This document shows positions 1 through 7,521 of a stretch of DNA of 64,000 bases, one piece after another. This DNA comes from Paracoccus sp. S-4012. Lineage in GTDB: Bacteria > Pseudomonadota > Alphaproteobacteria > Rhodobacterales > Rhodobacteraceae. The notes beneath the pieces are model-generated. The model saw only the letters and a program-made list of their open reading frames with translations. It did no database searches and was not told the DNA's origin. The translations under genes and the position numbers were made by a program. The stretch is taken from the NCBI RefSeq assembly GCF_009674885.1, contig NZ_WKKA01000001.1:372001-436000 (forward strand), read 5' to 3'. How positions within the stretch are numbered: position 1 is the first letter of the stretch; each line of letters begins with the position of its first letter.

Positions 1-255
1 CATGAAGGCGTCGTAGTTCCCGGACAGCAGGTTCGGGATCATCGTGTCCCAGTCGTTCTTGACCCAGGTGCATTCCAGTTCGGCGCGGGCGCAGATCTCG
101 TCGCCGAGGTCCTTCTCGTAGCCGTCGATCTCGCCCTTGTCGTTGATGAAGTTGTAGGGAGGGTAGGCGCCCTCGGTGCCGATCCGCACCGTCTGTCCGG
201 CACTCATGCCGGCGCTGAGGGCGACGGCCAGGGCGGCAAGCATCAGGTTCTTCAT
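1..255 (-). CDS. ABC transporter substrate-binding protein, amino-acid type (3' end outside window)
   Basis: Periplasmic binding protein that would capture a polar or basic amino acid and deliver it to an inner-membrane permease. Only the first 85 residues are present; the gene runs off the left edge. A signal peptide (residues 1 to about 20, hydrophobic, ending Ala-Gly-Gln) is followed by the family motif VRIGTEGAYPPYNF and by GYEKDLGDEIC, the usual start of the HisJ/ArtJ/LAO fold. A GGGAGA ribosome-binding site lies just upstream of the ATG. It begins 22 bases after the stop of the ATPase gene, so the two are co-transcribed. The exact substrate cannot be read from this fragment. Confidence 0.85.
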   Translation of the reverse strand, partial: MKNLMLAALAVALSAGMSAGQTVRIGTEGAYPPYNFINDKGEIDGYEKDLGDEICARAELECTWVKNDWDTMIPNLLSGNYDAFM

Positions 256-277
256 TCTTCGTTTTCTCCCGTTGGAT

Positions 278-1093
278 TCAATGCACCCTGCTGGCGCTCA
301 GGAACTGGCGCAGGCGGTCGCTGCGTGGCTCGCGGAACAATCGGGCGGGCGGCCCGGCCTCCTCGATGCCGCCTTGGTGCAGGAAGACGACGTGGTCGGA
401 CACGTCCTCCGCCAGCCGCATGTCGTGGGTGACGAGGATCATGGTGCGGTGCTCGGCGGCGAGGTCCTTGATGACCCGCACGACTTCGTTCTGAAGCTCG
501 GGGTCGAGCGCGCTCGTCGGCTCGTCGAACAGGAGCGCCCGCGGCTCCATGCACAGCGCGCGGGCGATCGCGGCGCGCTGCTGCTGGCCGCCCGAGAGCT
601 GCGCCGGCCAGACGTCGGCCTTGTCGCCGATCCCGACCTTGTCGAGCAGACGCCGGGCGCGATCCTCGACCTCGGGTCTGGGCTGGCGCAGCACCGTCAG
701 CGGCGCCTCCATGACGTTCTGCAAGACGGTCATGTGGGCCCACAGGTTGAACTGCTGGAACACCATCGCGAGATTCGTGCGGATGCGCGTCACCTGCGCG
801 CGGTCGGCGGGCAGGCGGTCATGGCCCTCGCCGCGCCACAGGACCGGCTCGCCCTCGAAGAGGATTTCGCCCGACTGCGAGGGTTCGAGCAGGTTGAGGC
901 AGCGCAGCAGCGTGGACTTGCCCGAGCCGGAGGAGCCGATGAGGCTGACCACATGCCCGCGCGGCGCCGCAAGGCTGACCCCGCGGATGACCTCCAGGGG
1001 GCCATAGGCCTTGTGCAGGTCGCGCACCTCGATCACCGGCGTTGCGGCGGCGGTGGCGGTGGCGGCGCTTGCGGGGGAGGGATCGGGCGTCAT
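278..1093 (-). CDS. Amino-acid ABC transporter ATP-binding protein (HisP/ArtP type)
   Basis: Cytoplasmic ATPase that powers polar amino-acid uptake with the binding protein encoded next downstream. The 271-residue product has every ABC motif: Walker A GSSGSGKST (about residue 53), Q-loop in VFQQFNLW, signature LSGGQQQR, Walker B ALLFDEPTSALDPE and the switch His in LVTHD. The long Q-loop insertion with an HDRLPADRAQ-like stretch is typical of the HisP/OccP branch. I chose the ATG giving MTPDPSP; the reading frame stays open further upstream but without family similarity. The first 15-20 residues are Ala/Thr rich and probably disordered. The permease genes are presumably left of the window. 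Confidence 0.93.
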   Translation of the reverse strand: MTPDPSPASAATATAAATPVIEVRDLHKAYGPLEVIRGVSLAAPRGHVVSLIGSSGSGKSTLLRCLNLLEPSQSGEILFEGEPVLWRGEGHDRLPADRAQVTRIRTNLAMVFQQFNLWAHMTVLQNVMEAPLTVLRQPRPEVEDRARRLLDKVGIGDKADVWPAQLSGGQQQRAAIARALCMEPRALLFDEPTSALDPELQNEVVRVIKDLAAEHRTMILVTHDMRLAEDVSDHVVFLHQGGIEEAGPPARLFREPRSDRLRQFLSASRVH

Positions 1094-1167
1094 GGCCGCG
1101 TCATCTGGCGGGATTCGCAGCGCGATTGCAACGGGTTTGGCCGCTGCGGGACAGGCGTGCCGTGCCG

Positions 1168-1623
1168 TCAGGCCTCGTCCTGCCGGGCCAGCACCGCCTG
1201 CCGCGCGAGGTTCGAATCGCGGTCGTTGACGCCGATCAACCCTGCCGCGAGGCGGACCATCGCCTCCTCCTCGGCATGGCGGTGGCCGTCGGAATAGACC
1301 ACCTCCCACATCGAGGCGATGATCTCGATGCGCTCCTCGAGCGGCACGAACTCCTTGATGCGCCGGGTCAGCCGCACGGTGTCCGGGGCCTCGGCCTCGA
1401 TCATCTCGGCCGCGGCGCGGCGGTCGGCGGCCTCGACGGAATCAAAGCCGCCCCGGCGGGCGAGGATTTCGTCGATCAGCGCCCGTTCGAGCCGGGTGTA
1501 ATGGTCATCCGACCGGGCAACCCGGACGAGCAGGGCGGCGATCGCCAGGTCGGCGTCACCGGGGCTGAGCGCGGCGGCGTCGGCGTCGTCACTCAGCAGG
1601 CGCGAGAGCAGGTTGCGGAACAT
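1168..1623 (-). CDS. TerB-like (tellurite resistance/COG4103) protein
   Basis: Small soluble helical protein of 151 residues. It carries the TerB-like arrangement: an early helix LAIAALLVRVARSDDHYTRLERALIDEIL, then RRIKEFVPLEERIEIIASMWEVVYSDG and a closing helix with EEEAMVRLAAGLIGV. The acidic positions in ARSDDHY and VYSDGH resemble the metal-binding sites of TerB/DjlA-like domains. Its biochemical role in alphaproteobacteria is not established. The frame is open to 1668 but homologous proteins start at the equivalent of MFRNLL, so the internal ATG was preferred. It lies just upstream of the ABC transporter ATPase, same strand, 74 bases apart. Confidence 0.8.
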   Translation of the reverse strand: MFRNLLSRLLSDDADAAALSPGDADLAIAALLVRVARSDDHYTRLERALIDEILARRGGFDSVEAADRRAAAEMIEAEAPDTVRLTRRIKEFVPLEERIEIIASMWEVVYSDGHRHAEEEAMVRLAAGLIGVNDRDSNLARQAVLARQDEA

Positions 1624-1683
1624 GCGGGCAGGATATTCCTTTCCGGGGGCGGCACAAGCTCCTAACATTGTTATGATCTGCCT

Positions 1684-1980
1684 CTATCCCTCGGCTACGC
1701 CCTCCACGATCACGAGGTCGATGACCGACGCCCCCTCCCGCATCGCCATCGCCTCGCGGTATTCGGCGGAGGCGTAGCAGTCGCGCGCCGCCTGCAGGGA
1801 CGGGAACTCCAGCACCACGGTGCGCGCGTGTGTCTGCCCCTCCACCACCTCCTGCGGCCCGCCGCGCACGAGGAAGCGGCCGCCGTATTTCGCGAAGGCG
1901 GCGCCGTTCGCGGCGCGGTAGGCCTCGTAGGCTTCGGGGTCGGTGATGGTCGTGAGCCCGACCCAGTATCCCTTGGGCAT
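1684..1980 (-). CDS. DUF1330 domain protein
   Basis: A 98-residue protein of the DUF1330 family, a ferredoxin-like alpha/beta fold related to dimeric alpha-beta-barrel proteins. Typical features are the start MPKGYWVGLTTITDPEAYE, the central FLVRGG segment and the closing ARDCYASAEYREAMAMREG followed by a strand of aliphatic residues. No catalytic function is known for the family. The ATG lies 14 bases after the stop of ppk2, with CCAGGA a few bases upstream acting as ribosome-binding site, so it is probably the third gene of a ZIP-ppk2-DUF1330 unit. Confidence 0.85.
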   Translation of the reverse strand: MPKGYWVGLTTITDPEAYEAYRAANGAAFAKYGGRFLVRGGPQEVVEGQTHARTVVLEFPSLQAARDCYASAEYREAMAMREGASVIDLVIVEGVAEG

Positions 1981-1994
1981 TCCTGGTCCTCCAG

Positions 1995-2924
1995 TCAGAA
2001 GCGTTTCGGCACGTAAAGGTCGCGCGGCAGGATCTCGCGCTCGTAATCGGGATTGAACACCCGCTCGGGCAGCGTCACCGGCTCGTCCGGCACCTCGGTA
2101 TAGGGAATTAGCGACAGCAGGTGGCTGATGCAGTTCAGCCGGGCGCGCTTCTTGTCGTTGCCGGGGACGATGTACCACGGCGCCTCGGGGATCGAGGTGC
2201 GCTCGAACATGTCCTCCTTGGCCTTGGTGTAGTCCTCCCAGCGGATGCGGCTCTCAAGGTCCATGGGCGAGAGCTTCCACTGCTTCAGCGGGTCGTGGAT
2301 GCGCATCAGGAAACGCATCTGCTGCTCGGCATCGGTGATCGAGAACCAGTATTTCACCAGCCGGATGCCCGACCGGACCAGAGTCCGCTCGAAGCCGGGC
2401 ACGTCGCGGAAGAACTGCTCGACCTCGTCCTCGGAGGCGAAGCCCATCACCCGCTCGACGCCTGCGCGGTTGTACCAGCTGCGGTCAAAGAGGACGATCT
2501 CGCCGCCGGCCGGCAGATGCGGGACGTAACGCTGGAAATACCATTGCGACATCTCGCGGCTGGAGGGCGCGGCCAGGGCCACGGTGCGGACCACGCGCGG
2601 GTTCAGCCGCTGGGTGATGCGCTTGATGACGCCGCCCTTGCCGGCCGCATCGCGGCCCTCGAAGATCACCACCACCTTCTCGCCGTGATGCTGCACCCAA
2701 TCCTGCAGCTTGATGAGCTCGCCCTGCAGCCGCAGCAGGTTGCTGTAATAGACGCCCCGGGGCAGCGGATCGGGGTGCATCTCCTTGTAGGCGGCGGCGA
2801 TCTGCCGCGGCAGGAGCGCGTCTTCGAGGTCGAGCTCGAAGTCCTCGTCGAGGGACTCGTCGATGGCGAGGCTGTCGAGGTCCGGCATGGCAGGCTCCGT
2901 TGCGGCGGCTGGCGCAGCGATCAT
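1995..2924 (-). CDS. ppk2: Polyphosphate kinase 2
   Basis: Family 2 polyphosphate kinase, which reversibly moves phosphate between polyphosphate and nucleoside di/triphosphates. The 309-residue product has the Walker A variant FEGRDAAGKGG, the lid motif DRSWYNRAGVERVMGF and the SITDAEQQMRFLMRIHDPLKQWKLSPMD region in the usual order. Length fits the one-domain class I PPK2 enzymes. Two starts are possible: the ATG at 2924 has GGAGG six bases upstream; the ATG at 2888 has GGAG about eight upstream; the longer was kept. The first ~25 residues are acidic and probably flexible. It follows the ZIP transporter gene by 47 bases and is likely co-transcribed, which suggests a metal and phosphate stress theme. 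Confidence 0.93.
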   Translation of the reverse strand: MIAAPAAATEPAMPDLDSLAIDESLDEDFELDLEDALLPRQIAAAYKEMHPDPLPRGVYYSNLLRLQGELIKLQDWVQHHGEKVVVIFEGRDAAGKGGVIKRITQRLNPRVVRTVALAAPSSREMSQWYFQRYVPHLPAGGEIVLFDRSWYNRAGVERVMGFASEDEVEQFFRDVPGFERTLVRSGIRLVKYWFSITDAEQQMRFLMRIHDPLKQWKLSPMDLESRIRWEDYTKAKEDMFERTSIPEAPWYIVPGNDKKRARLNCISHLLSLIPYTEVPDEPVTLPERVFNPDYEREILPRDLYVPKRF

Positions 2925-2971
2925 GCGCCGCCTCCATGACTCGCGCGCGACGGCCCGCCGCGCAAGCGCCC

Positions 2972-3745
2972 TCAACCCAGCCAGACGTCGAGGAACAGCA
3001 TGATGACGAGGCCGACGGCGAGGCCGAGCGTCGCCCTGTTCTGGTGCCCCGAGCGGTGCGTCTCGGGGATGATCTCGTGGCTGATGACATAGAGCATCGC
3101 CCCCGCCGCGAAGCCGAGCCCCCAGGGCAGCAGCGGCTGCGCGATCACCACGAGGCCGGCGCCGAGGATGCCGCCCACCGGCTCCAGCAGCCCGGTCAGC
3201 GTCGCGATCGTGAACGAACGCCGCTTGCTGTAGCCCTCGCCCAGCAGGGCCACCGCGACGGCGAGACCCTCGGGGATGTTCTGCAGCCCGATGCCGATGG
3301 CCAGCGGCATCCCGCCCAGCAGCCCCTCGGCGCCGAAGCCGACGCCGACCGCCAGCCCCTCGGGGAAGTTGTGGATGGTGATGGCGAAGACGAACAGCCA
3401 CACCCGCCGGAGCGAGGGCGAGGCCGGTCCCTCCGGCCCGAGGCGGAAATGCTCGTGCGGCAGCAATTCGTTCATCGCATGGACCGCGCCCATCCCCAGC
3501 AGGATCGACAGACAGATGATGAGCGCGGGCCAGGGCCCGGCGCCGATCTGCTCCTCCGCCGCGTCGAGGCCGGGGATGATGAGCGAGAAGAACGAGGCCG
3601 CCAGCATCACCCCTGCCGCGAAGCCGAGCGCCATGTCCCGCTGCCCGGTCGAAAGCGTCCGCCCCACCAGCACCGGCAGCGCGCCGAGCGCGGTGCAGAG
3701 CCCCGCCGCGAGCGAGCCGAGAAAGCCAAGGAGGATCGGGGACAT
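2972..3745 (-). CDS. ZIP family divalent metal transporter
   Basis: Inner-membrane ZIP transporter of 257 residues with about eight hydrophobic segments. The two signature metal-site helices are clear: HNFPEGLAVGVGFG in TM4 and QNIPEGLAVAV plus HEIIPETH in TM5 and after. It belongs to the GufA/ZupT-like bacterial group that imports zinc and other divalent ions. A cytoplasmic loop contains a His-Glu-His motif (LPHEHFRLG), a possible metal sensor. The ATG at 3745 is preceded by GGAGC. It is the first gene of the ZIP-ppk2-DUF1330 unit and is divergent from the DUF892 gene. Confidence 0.9.
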   Translation of the reverse strand: MSPILLGFLGSLAAGLCTALGALPVLVGRTLSTGQRDMALGFAAGVMLAASFFSLIIPGLDAAEEQIGAGPWPALIICLSILLGMGAVHAMNELLPHEHFRLGPEGPASPSLRRVWLFVFAITIHNFPEGLAVGVGFGAEGLLGGMPLAIGIGLQNIPEGLAVAVALLGEGYSKRRSFTIATLTGLLEPVGGILGAGLVVIAQPLLPWGLGFAAGAMLYVISHEIIPETHRSGHQNRATLGLAVGLVIMLFLDVWLG

Positions 3746-3827
3746 GGGGGGCTCCGGCAGCGTTTTCGCGGGCAAACTGGCCGAGACCGCATCAGCCGGC
3801 AAGGAGAGGTGCTGACAAATGTGGGTG

Positions 3828-3852
3828 GGAACTGCCACGCGACAGACGGGTT
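3828..3852 (+). promoter_or_regulatory. Possible EcfG-type (general stress) promoter for the DUF892 gene
   Basis: GGAAC at 3828-3832 is followed after 16 bases by GGTT (3849-3852); the alphaproteobacterial general-stress sigma consensus is GGAAC, 16-17 bases, CGTT. One mismatch in the second box. It sits about 30 bases upstream of a stress-type gene, which fits. Weaker than the perfect copy at 48194. Confidence 0.4.
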
Positions 3853-3881
3853 CGGTGCCACCAGAAGAAAAGGACCCGCAG

Positions 3882-4391
3882 ATGACCGAACCGCGCGAAT
3901 GGCTGGTCATGTGGCTGCGCGACGCCCATGCGATGGAGGAGCAGGCCGAGACCATGCTGACGGGGCAGGCAAGCCGGATCGAGAGCTACCCGGACCTGAA
4001 GGACCGCATCACCCGGCATCTCGAGGAGACGAAGGCTCAGGCCGAGCGCCTGCGCCAGTGTCTCGAGGGCATGGGGGAGAGTCCCTCGAAGCTCAAGGAT
4101 GCCGGCGGCAAGCTGATGGCGACGGGCCAGGCGATGGGCGGCATGTTCGCGGGCGACGAGGTGATGAAAGGCTCGCTCGCCAGCTACGCCTTTGAACAGA
4201 TGGAGATCGCCTCCTACCGCGTCCTGATCGCCGCGGCCGAGCATCTGGGCGAGATGCGGGTGGCCGAAGCGTGCAAGGCGAACCTGCAGGAGGAGATCGC
4301 GATGGCGGAGTGGCTGGCCAGCCACCTGCCGGGCACGACGCGGGACTTTCTCGACAGGGCGGCGGCGGGGGACAAGGACGCTAAGCGGTAA
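3882..4391 (+). CDS. DUF892 / YciE-YciF family ferritin-like protein
   Basis: Helical 169-residue protein of the DUF892 family (YciE/YciF), a ferritin-like four-helix bundle induced by stress in many bacteria. It shows WLRDAHAMEEQAETML, then HLEETKAQAERLRQCLEG, FEQMEIASYRVLIAAAEHLG and EEIAMAEWLASHLP; the Glu/His pairs in EEQAE, HLEE, EQME and EEIA fit a dinuclear metal site. The frame opens at 3819, but the ATG at 3882 (MTEPREW) has AAGGA at the right distance and matches the family start. The DUF4142 gene follows after 50 bases and may be co-transcribed. Confidence 0.87.
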   Translation: MTEPREWLVMWLRDAHAMEEQAETMLTGQASRIESYPDLKDRITRHLEETKAQAERLRQCLEGMGESPSKLKDAGGKLMATGQAMGGMFAGDEVMKGSLASYAFEQMEIASYRVLIAAAEHLGEMRVAEACKANLQEEIAMAEWLASHLPGTTRDFLDRAAAGDKDAKR

Positions 4392-4441
4392 ACTTCACGC
4401 CCGCTCGTGCAGCGGGCTTCAGTCAGACGAAGGAAACGACG

Positions 4442-4930
4442 ATGAAAAGTCTTCTCTTGTCGGCCGCATTCGGCCTCGCAGCAATGAGCGGCGCCTGGGC
4501 GCAGGCGCCGGCGGCACAGGACTTCGTCAACCAGGCGGCCAGCGGCGGCCTGTTCGAGGTCCAGTCAAGCGAACTCGCGCTGCAACGCTCGCAGAACGCC
4601 GACACGCAGCAGTTCGCCAATCAGATGGTCACGGACCACACGGCGAACAATGAGCAGTTGAAGGCGGCTGCGGAAGCCGAGGGCCTGACGGTGCCTTCGG
4701 AAGTCGCCGGGCCGCAGGCCGAGATGATGCAGACGCTTGAGGCGGCCGAGGGCGACGCCTTCGACCCGGCCTATGCCGAGGCGCAGGTGACGGCGCATGA
4801 AACGGCGGTGCAGCTCTACCAGTCCTATGCCGAGGGCGGCGACAACGAGGCGCTCAAGACCTATGCGCAGGAGAGCCTCCCGGTGCTGCAGCAGCATCTG
4901 GAACACGCGCAAGGGCTGGCTGGGCAGTAG
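4442..4930 (+). CDS. DUF4142 domain protein, exported
   Basis: Exported 162-residue protein with a signal peptide (MKSLLLSAAFGLAAMSGAWA, cleavage after Ala-Trp-Ala) and a DUF4142 domain, again a ferritin-like helical bundle. Visible family features: DFVNQAASGGLFEVQSSELAL, FANQMVTDHTANNEQL, and the closing YAQESLPVLQQHLEHAQGL. Members are common next to DUF892 genes and are usually stress-associated; the reaction is unknown. An AAGGAAA site lies close upstream of the ATG. The gene ends in a convergent junction with pyrG that holds the REP doublet. Confidence 0.88.
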   Translation: MKSLLLSAAFGLAAMSGAWAQAPAAQDFVNQAASGGLFEVQSSELALQRSQNADTQQFANQMVTDHTANNEQLKAAAEAEGLTVPSEVAGPQAEMMQTLEAAEGDAFDPAYAEAQVTAHETAVQLYQSYAEGGDNEALKTYAQESLPVLQQHLEHAQGLAGQ

Positions 4931-5003
4931 CTGCGGCGGCTGGCGAACGGTCCGGGCGGCGCGTGAGCCGCCCGGTGCGTCACAGCTTAGGCCGAGCTTG
5001 ACT

Positions 5004-5070
5004 CGTAGGGTGCGTGCTCTGCACGCACCCTCTTGCCTCGACATGGTGCGTGCAGAGCACGCACCCTACG
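5004..5070. repeat. REP doublet: two 26-base REP hairpins in perfect inverted orientation
   Basis: CGTAGGGTGCGTG (from 5004) begins a 26-base arm (5004-5029) whose exact reverse complement occupies 5045-5070, with a 15-base loop. Each arm is itself a hairpin (GGTGCGTGC-TCT-GCACGCACC). This is the layout of a REPIN. It lies in the convergent gap between the DUF4142 gene and pyrG. A single related arm is at 16467-16492. No RAYT transposase gene is in the window. Confidence 0.85.
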
Positions 5071-5080
5071 GCTGCCAGTC

Positions 5081-6727
5081 TCACACCATCCGCTCCAGCT
5101 CCTTCGCCGCGCGCACGAAATCCGCAAACAGCGGCGCCGGCTCGAAGGGTTTCGACTTCAGTTCCGGGTGGCTTTGGACGCCGATGAACCAGGGGTGGTC
5201 GCGCAGCTCGACCGCCTCGGGCAGGCGGCCGTCCGGGCTCATGCCCGAAAACAACAGCCCCGCCTCTTCCAGCCGGTCGCGGTAGCGGGCGTCGATCTCG
5301 TAGCGGTGGCGGTGGCGGTCCTCGATCTCGGTCGCGCCGCCGTAGACCTCGGAAATCTTCGATCCCGGCGCCAGCACCGCGGTATAGGCCCCGAGGCGCA
5401 TGGTGCCGCCCTTGTCGTCGGTGATCTTGCGTTCGACCTTGTGGTTGCCCTGCACCCACTCCTTCAGATGGTAGACCACCGGCGTGAAGCGGACGGCGCC
5501 CGCCTCGTGGTCGAACTCCTCCGACCCCGCGTCCTCGATGCCCGCAAGGTTGCGCGCCGCCTCAACCACCGCAAGCTGCATGCCGAGGCAGATGCCCAGA
5601 TACGGCACCTTCTTCTCGCGCGCATATGTCGCCGCCGCGATCATCCCCTCGGTCCCGCGCTCGCCGAAGCCGCCCGGCACGACGATGCCGTGGAAGCCGT
5701 CGAGGCGGTGGATGCCCTCCTCGCCCTCCAGCAACTCGCTGTCGATCCACTCGGCCTGCACGCGGACGCGGTTGGCCATGCCCCCATGGGTCAGGGCCTC
5801 GGAGATGGATTTGTAGGCGTCCTCGAGCCGGGTGTACTTGCCGACCACGGCGATGCGGACCTCGCCCTCGGCGTTGTTGAGCCGGTCCAGCACATCCTCC
5901 CACCGCCGCAGATCGGGGCGCGGCGCCGGGCTGATCCGGAAGGCGTCGAGGACCGCGCGGTCGAGGCCGACGCGGTGATAGGCCAGCGGGGCCTCGTAGA
6001 TCGACTTGAGGTCATAGGCCGGGATCACGGCGTCCGGGCGCACGTTGCAGAAGAGCGCGATCTTGGCGCGCTCGGTCTCGGGGATCGGCTGCTCGGAGCG
6101 GCAGACGAGGATGTCGGGCGCGATGCCGATCGAGCGCAGTTCCTTGACCGAATGCTGCGTCGGCTTGGTCTTCAGCTCTCCGCTCGCCGCCAGCCAGGGC
6201 AGCAGCGTCAGGTGCATGAAGATGCACTGGCCGCGCGGAAGGTCCTGGGCGAACTGGCGGATCGCCTCGAAGAAGGGCAGGCCCTCGATGTCGCCGACGG
6301 TGCCGCCGATCTCGCACAGCATGAAATCGACCTCGTCCTCGCCGATGGAGAGGAAGTCCTTGATTTCGTTGGTGACGTGCGGGATCACCTGGATCGTCTT
6401 GCCAAGGTATTCGCCCCGGCGCTCCTTCTCCAGCACGTTGGAATAGACGCGGCCGGCGCTGATGCTGTCGGTGCGGCGGGCGGAAACGCCGGTGAAGCGC
6501 TCGTAATGGCCGAGGTCGAGGTCGGTCTCGGCGCCGTCGTCGGTGACGAAGACCTCGCCATGCTCGAAGGGCGACATCGTGCCGGGATCGACATTGAGAT
6601 AGGGGTCGAGCTTGCGCAGCCGCACGGTGTAGCCGCGCGCCTGCAGCAGCGCGCCGAGGGCGGCCGAGGCGAGGCCCTTGCCGAGGGACGAGACGACGCC
6701 GCCGGTGATGAAGATGTAGCGCGCCAT
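5081..6727 (-). CDS. pyrG: CTP synthase
   Basis: Converts UTP to CTP using ATP and glutamine. The 548-residue protein has both domains at normal length: the N-terminal synthetase ([13 protein letters not shown] at residues 5-17, [11 protein letters not shown] about residue 140) and a C-terminal class I glutamine amidotransferase with GGFGERG, the nucleophile Cys in LGICLGMQ and the His-Glu pair in [10 protein letters not shown]. It is transcribed after secG on the same strand and has its own promoter (6796-6824). Cytoplasmic, essential for nucleotide supply. Confidence 0.98.
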   Translation of the reverse strand: MARYIFITGGVVSSLGKGLASAALGALLQARGYTVRLRKLDPYLNVDPGTMSPFEHGEVFVTDDGAETDLDLGHYERFTGVSARRTDSISAGRVYSNVLEKERRGEYLGKTIQVIPHVTNEIKDFLSIGEDEVDFMLCEIGGTVGDIEGLPFFEAIRQFAQDLPRGQCIFMHLTLLPWLAASGELKTKPTQHSVKELRSIGIAPDILVCRSEQPIPETERAKIALFCNVRPDAVIPAYDLKSIYEAPLAYHRVGLDRAVLDAFRISPAPRPDLRRWEDVLDRLNNAEGEVRIAVVGKYTRLEDAYKSISEALTHGGMANRVRVQAEWIDSELLEGEEGIHRLDGFHGIVVPGGFGERGTEGMIAAATYAREKKVPYLGICLGMQLAVVEAARNLAGIEDAGSEEFDHEAGAVRFTPVVYHLKEWVQGNHKVERKITDDKGGTMRLGAYTAVLAPGSKISEVYGGATEIEDRHRHRYEIDARYRDRLEEAGLLFSGMSPDGRLPEAVELRDHPWFIGVQSHPELKSKPFEPAPLFADFVRAAKELERMV

Positions 6728-6795
6728 GCGGCCCCCGTGATGCGTGTTCTTGAGGCGAACGCGGCTCCGAATCCGGCCGCTATCACGGGAGCCGG

Positions 6796-6824
6796 GCTAT
6801 AGCCGGAATCCCGCCGCGCCGCAA
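6796..6824 (-). promoter_or_regulatory. Probable sigma-70 promoter of pyrG
   Basis: Read on the minus strand: TTGCGG (6819-6824), 17 bases, TATAGC (6796-6801). Spacing and boxes fit the alphaproteobacterial housekeeping consensus; the leader would be about 60 bases. The -10 lies in the palindrome GGCTATAGCC. Confidence 0.5.
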
Positions 6825-6876
6825 CGGACCGCAATGGGTTGAAGGCGGGCCGCGGCGGGGCCCGCAAGTTCCGGGA

Positions 6877-7449
6877 TCAGTCGGCGGCGGGCGCGGCGGG
6901 CGGTTCCGTCACCGGAACCGTGATGACGCGGGTGCGGGTGGTCGGGTCGGCCGCGGCGCCGCTGTCTGCCGGGGCGGTGGGGGGTTCAGCGGTGGCCGGC
7001 GCGGTCGCGGCGGGCGGCGCGTCCGGAGCCGCCACAGGGGGCGTCACCGGCGCCGCTGACGGCGCGGCGGCCTCGCCCGCGGGGGCCTGCGGCACCGGCG
7101 GCAGCACCGGCTGACCCGCGGCGGGCGGCGGCTGGTAGGAGGGCAAGGCGGGCAGGTCGCCGACCGGCGCCGTCGCCGGGGCGGAACCGCCGCCGATGCG
7201 GTCGATGACCGAGCCGATCCCGGCGCTGCGCGCGGCGAGGATCGTCAGGACCAGCGAGGTGATAAGGAACGCCGTCGCCAGTCCCCAGGTCGCGCGGCTC
7301 AGCGCATTGGCGGCCTGACGCCCGGTCATGACCCCGCCGCCGCCGCCACCGCCGATGCCGAGGCCGCCGCCCTCGGACCGCTGCAGCAGCACGACGAGGA
7401 TCAGCAGCGCGGCGAGGATCAGGTGGACGGTCAGGACGACGTTCTGCAC
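6877..7449 (-). CDS. secG: Preprotein translocase subunit SecG with long Pro/Ala tail
   Basis: Small SecYEG subunit that assists protein export. Residues 1-75 are a standard SecG: TM1 (VVLTVHLILAALLILVVLLQ), the RSEGGGLGIGGGGGGGVMTGR loop and TM2 (TWGLATAFLITSLVLTIL). Unusually the product is 190 residues long: residues about 90-190 are a low-complexity Pro/Ala/Thr tail, predicted disordered. Alphaproteobacterial SecG proteins often have such extensions but this one is longer than the conserved domain. It has a promoter at 7481-7509 and precedes pyrG by about 150 bases. Confidence 0.95.
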   Translation of the reverse strand: MQNVVLTVHLILAALLILVVLLQRSEGGGLGIGGGGGGGVMTGRQAANALSRATWGLATAFLITSLVLTILAARSAGIGSVIDRIGGGSAPATAPVGDLPALPSYQPPPAAGQPVLPPVPQAPAGEAAAPSAAPVTPPVAAPDAPPAATAPATAEPPTAPADSGAAADPTTRTRVITVPVTEPPAAPAAD

Positions 7450-7480
7450 GGGCGCGGCCTCAGGGCGTTTGGGACGCGCC

Positions 7481-7509
7481 TATCTAGGACCGGCCCGCCC
7501 CGATGGCAA
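7481..7509 (-). promoter_or_regulatory. Probable sigma-70 promoter of secG
   Basis: Minus strand TTGCCA (7504-7509), 17 bases, TAGATA (7481-7486); about 25 bases of leader before the secG ATG. Confidence 0.5.
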
Positions 7510-7521
7510 GCCGCGGAGGCT

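Noticed and set aside
5033..6802. A 589-residue plus-strand frame over pyrG
   Set aside because: Antisense to a clear CTP synthase, with no recognisable domain.
7027..7110. Gly/Pro-rich plus-strand frame opposite secG
   Set aside because: It mirrors the low-complexity SecG tail and has no ribosome site or family.
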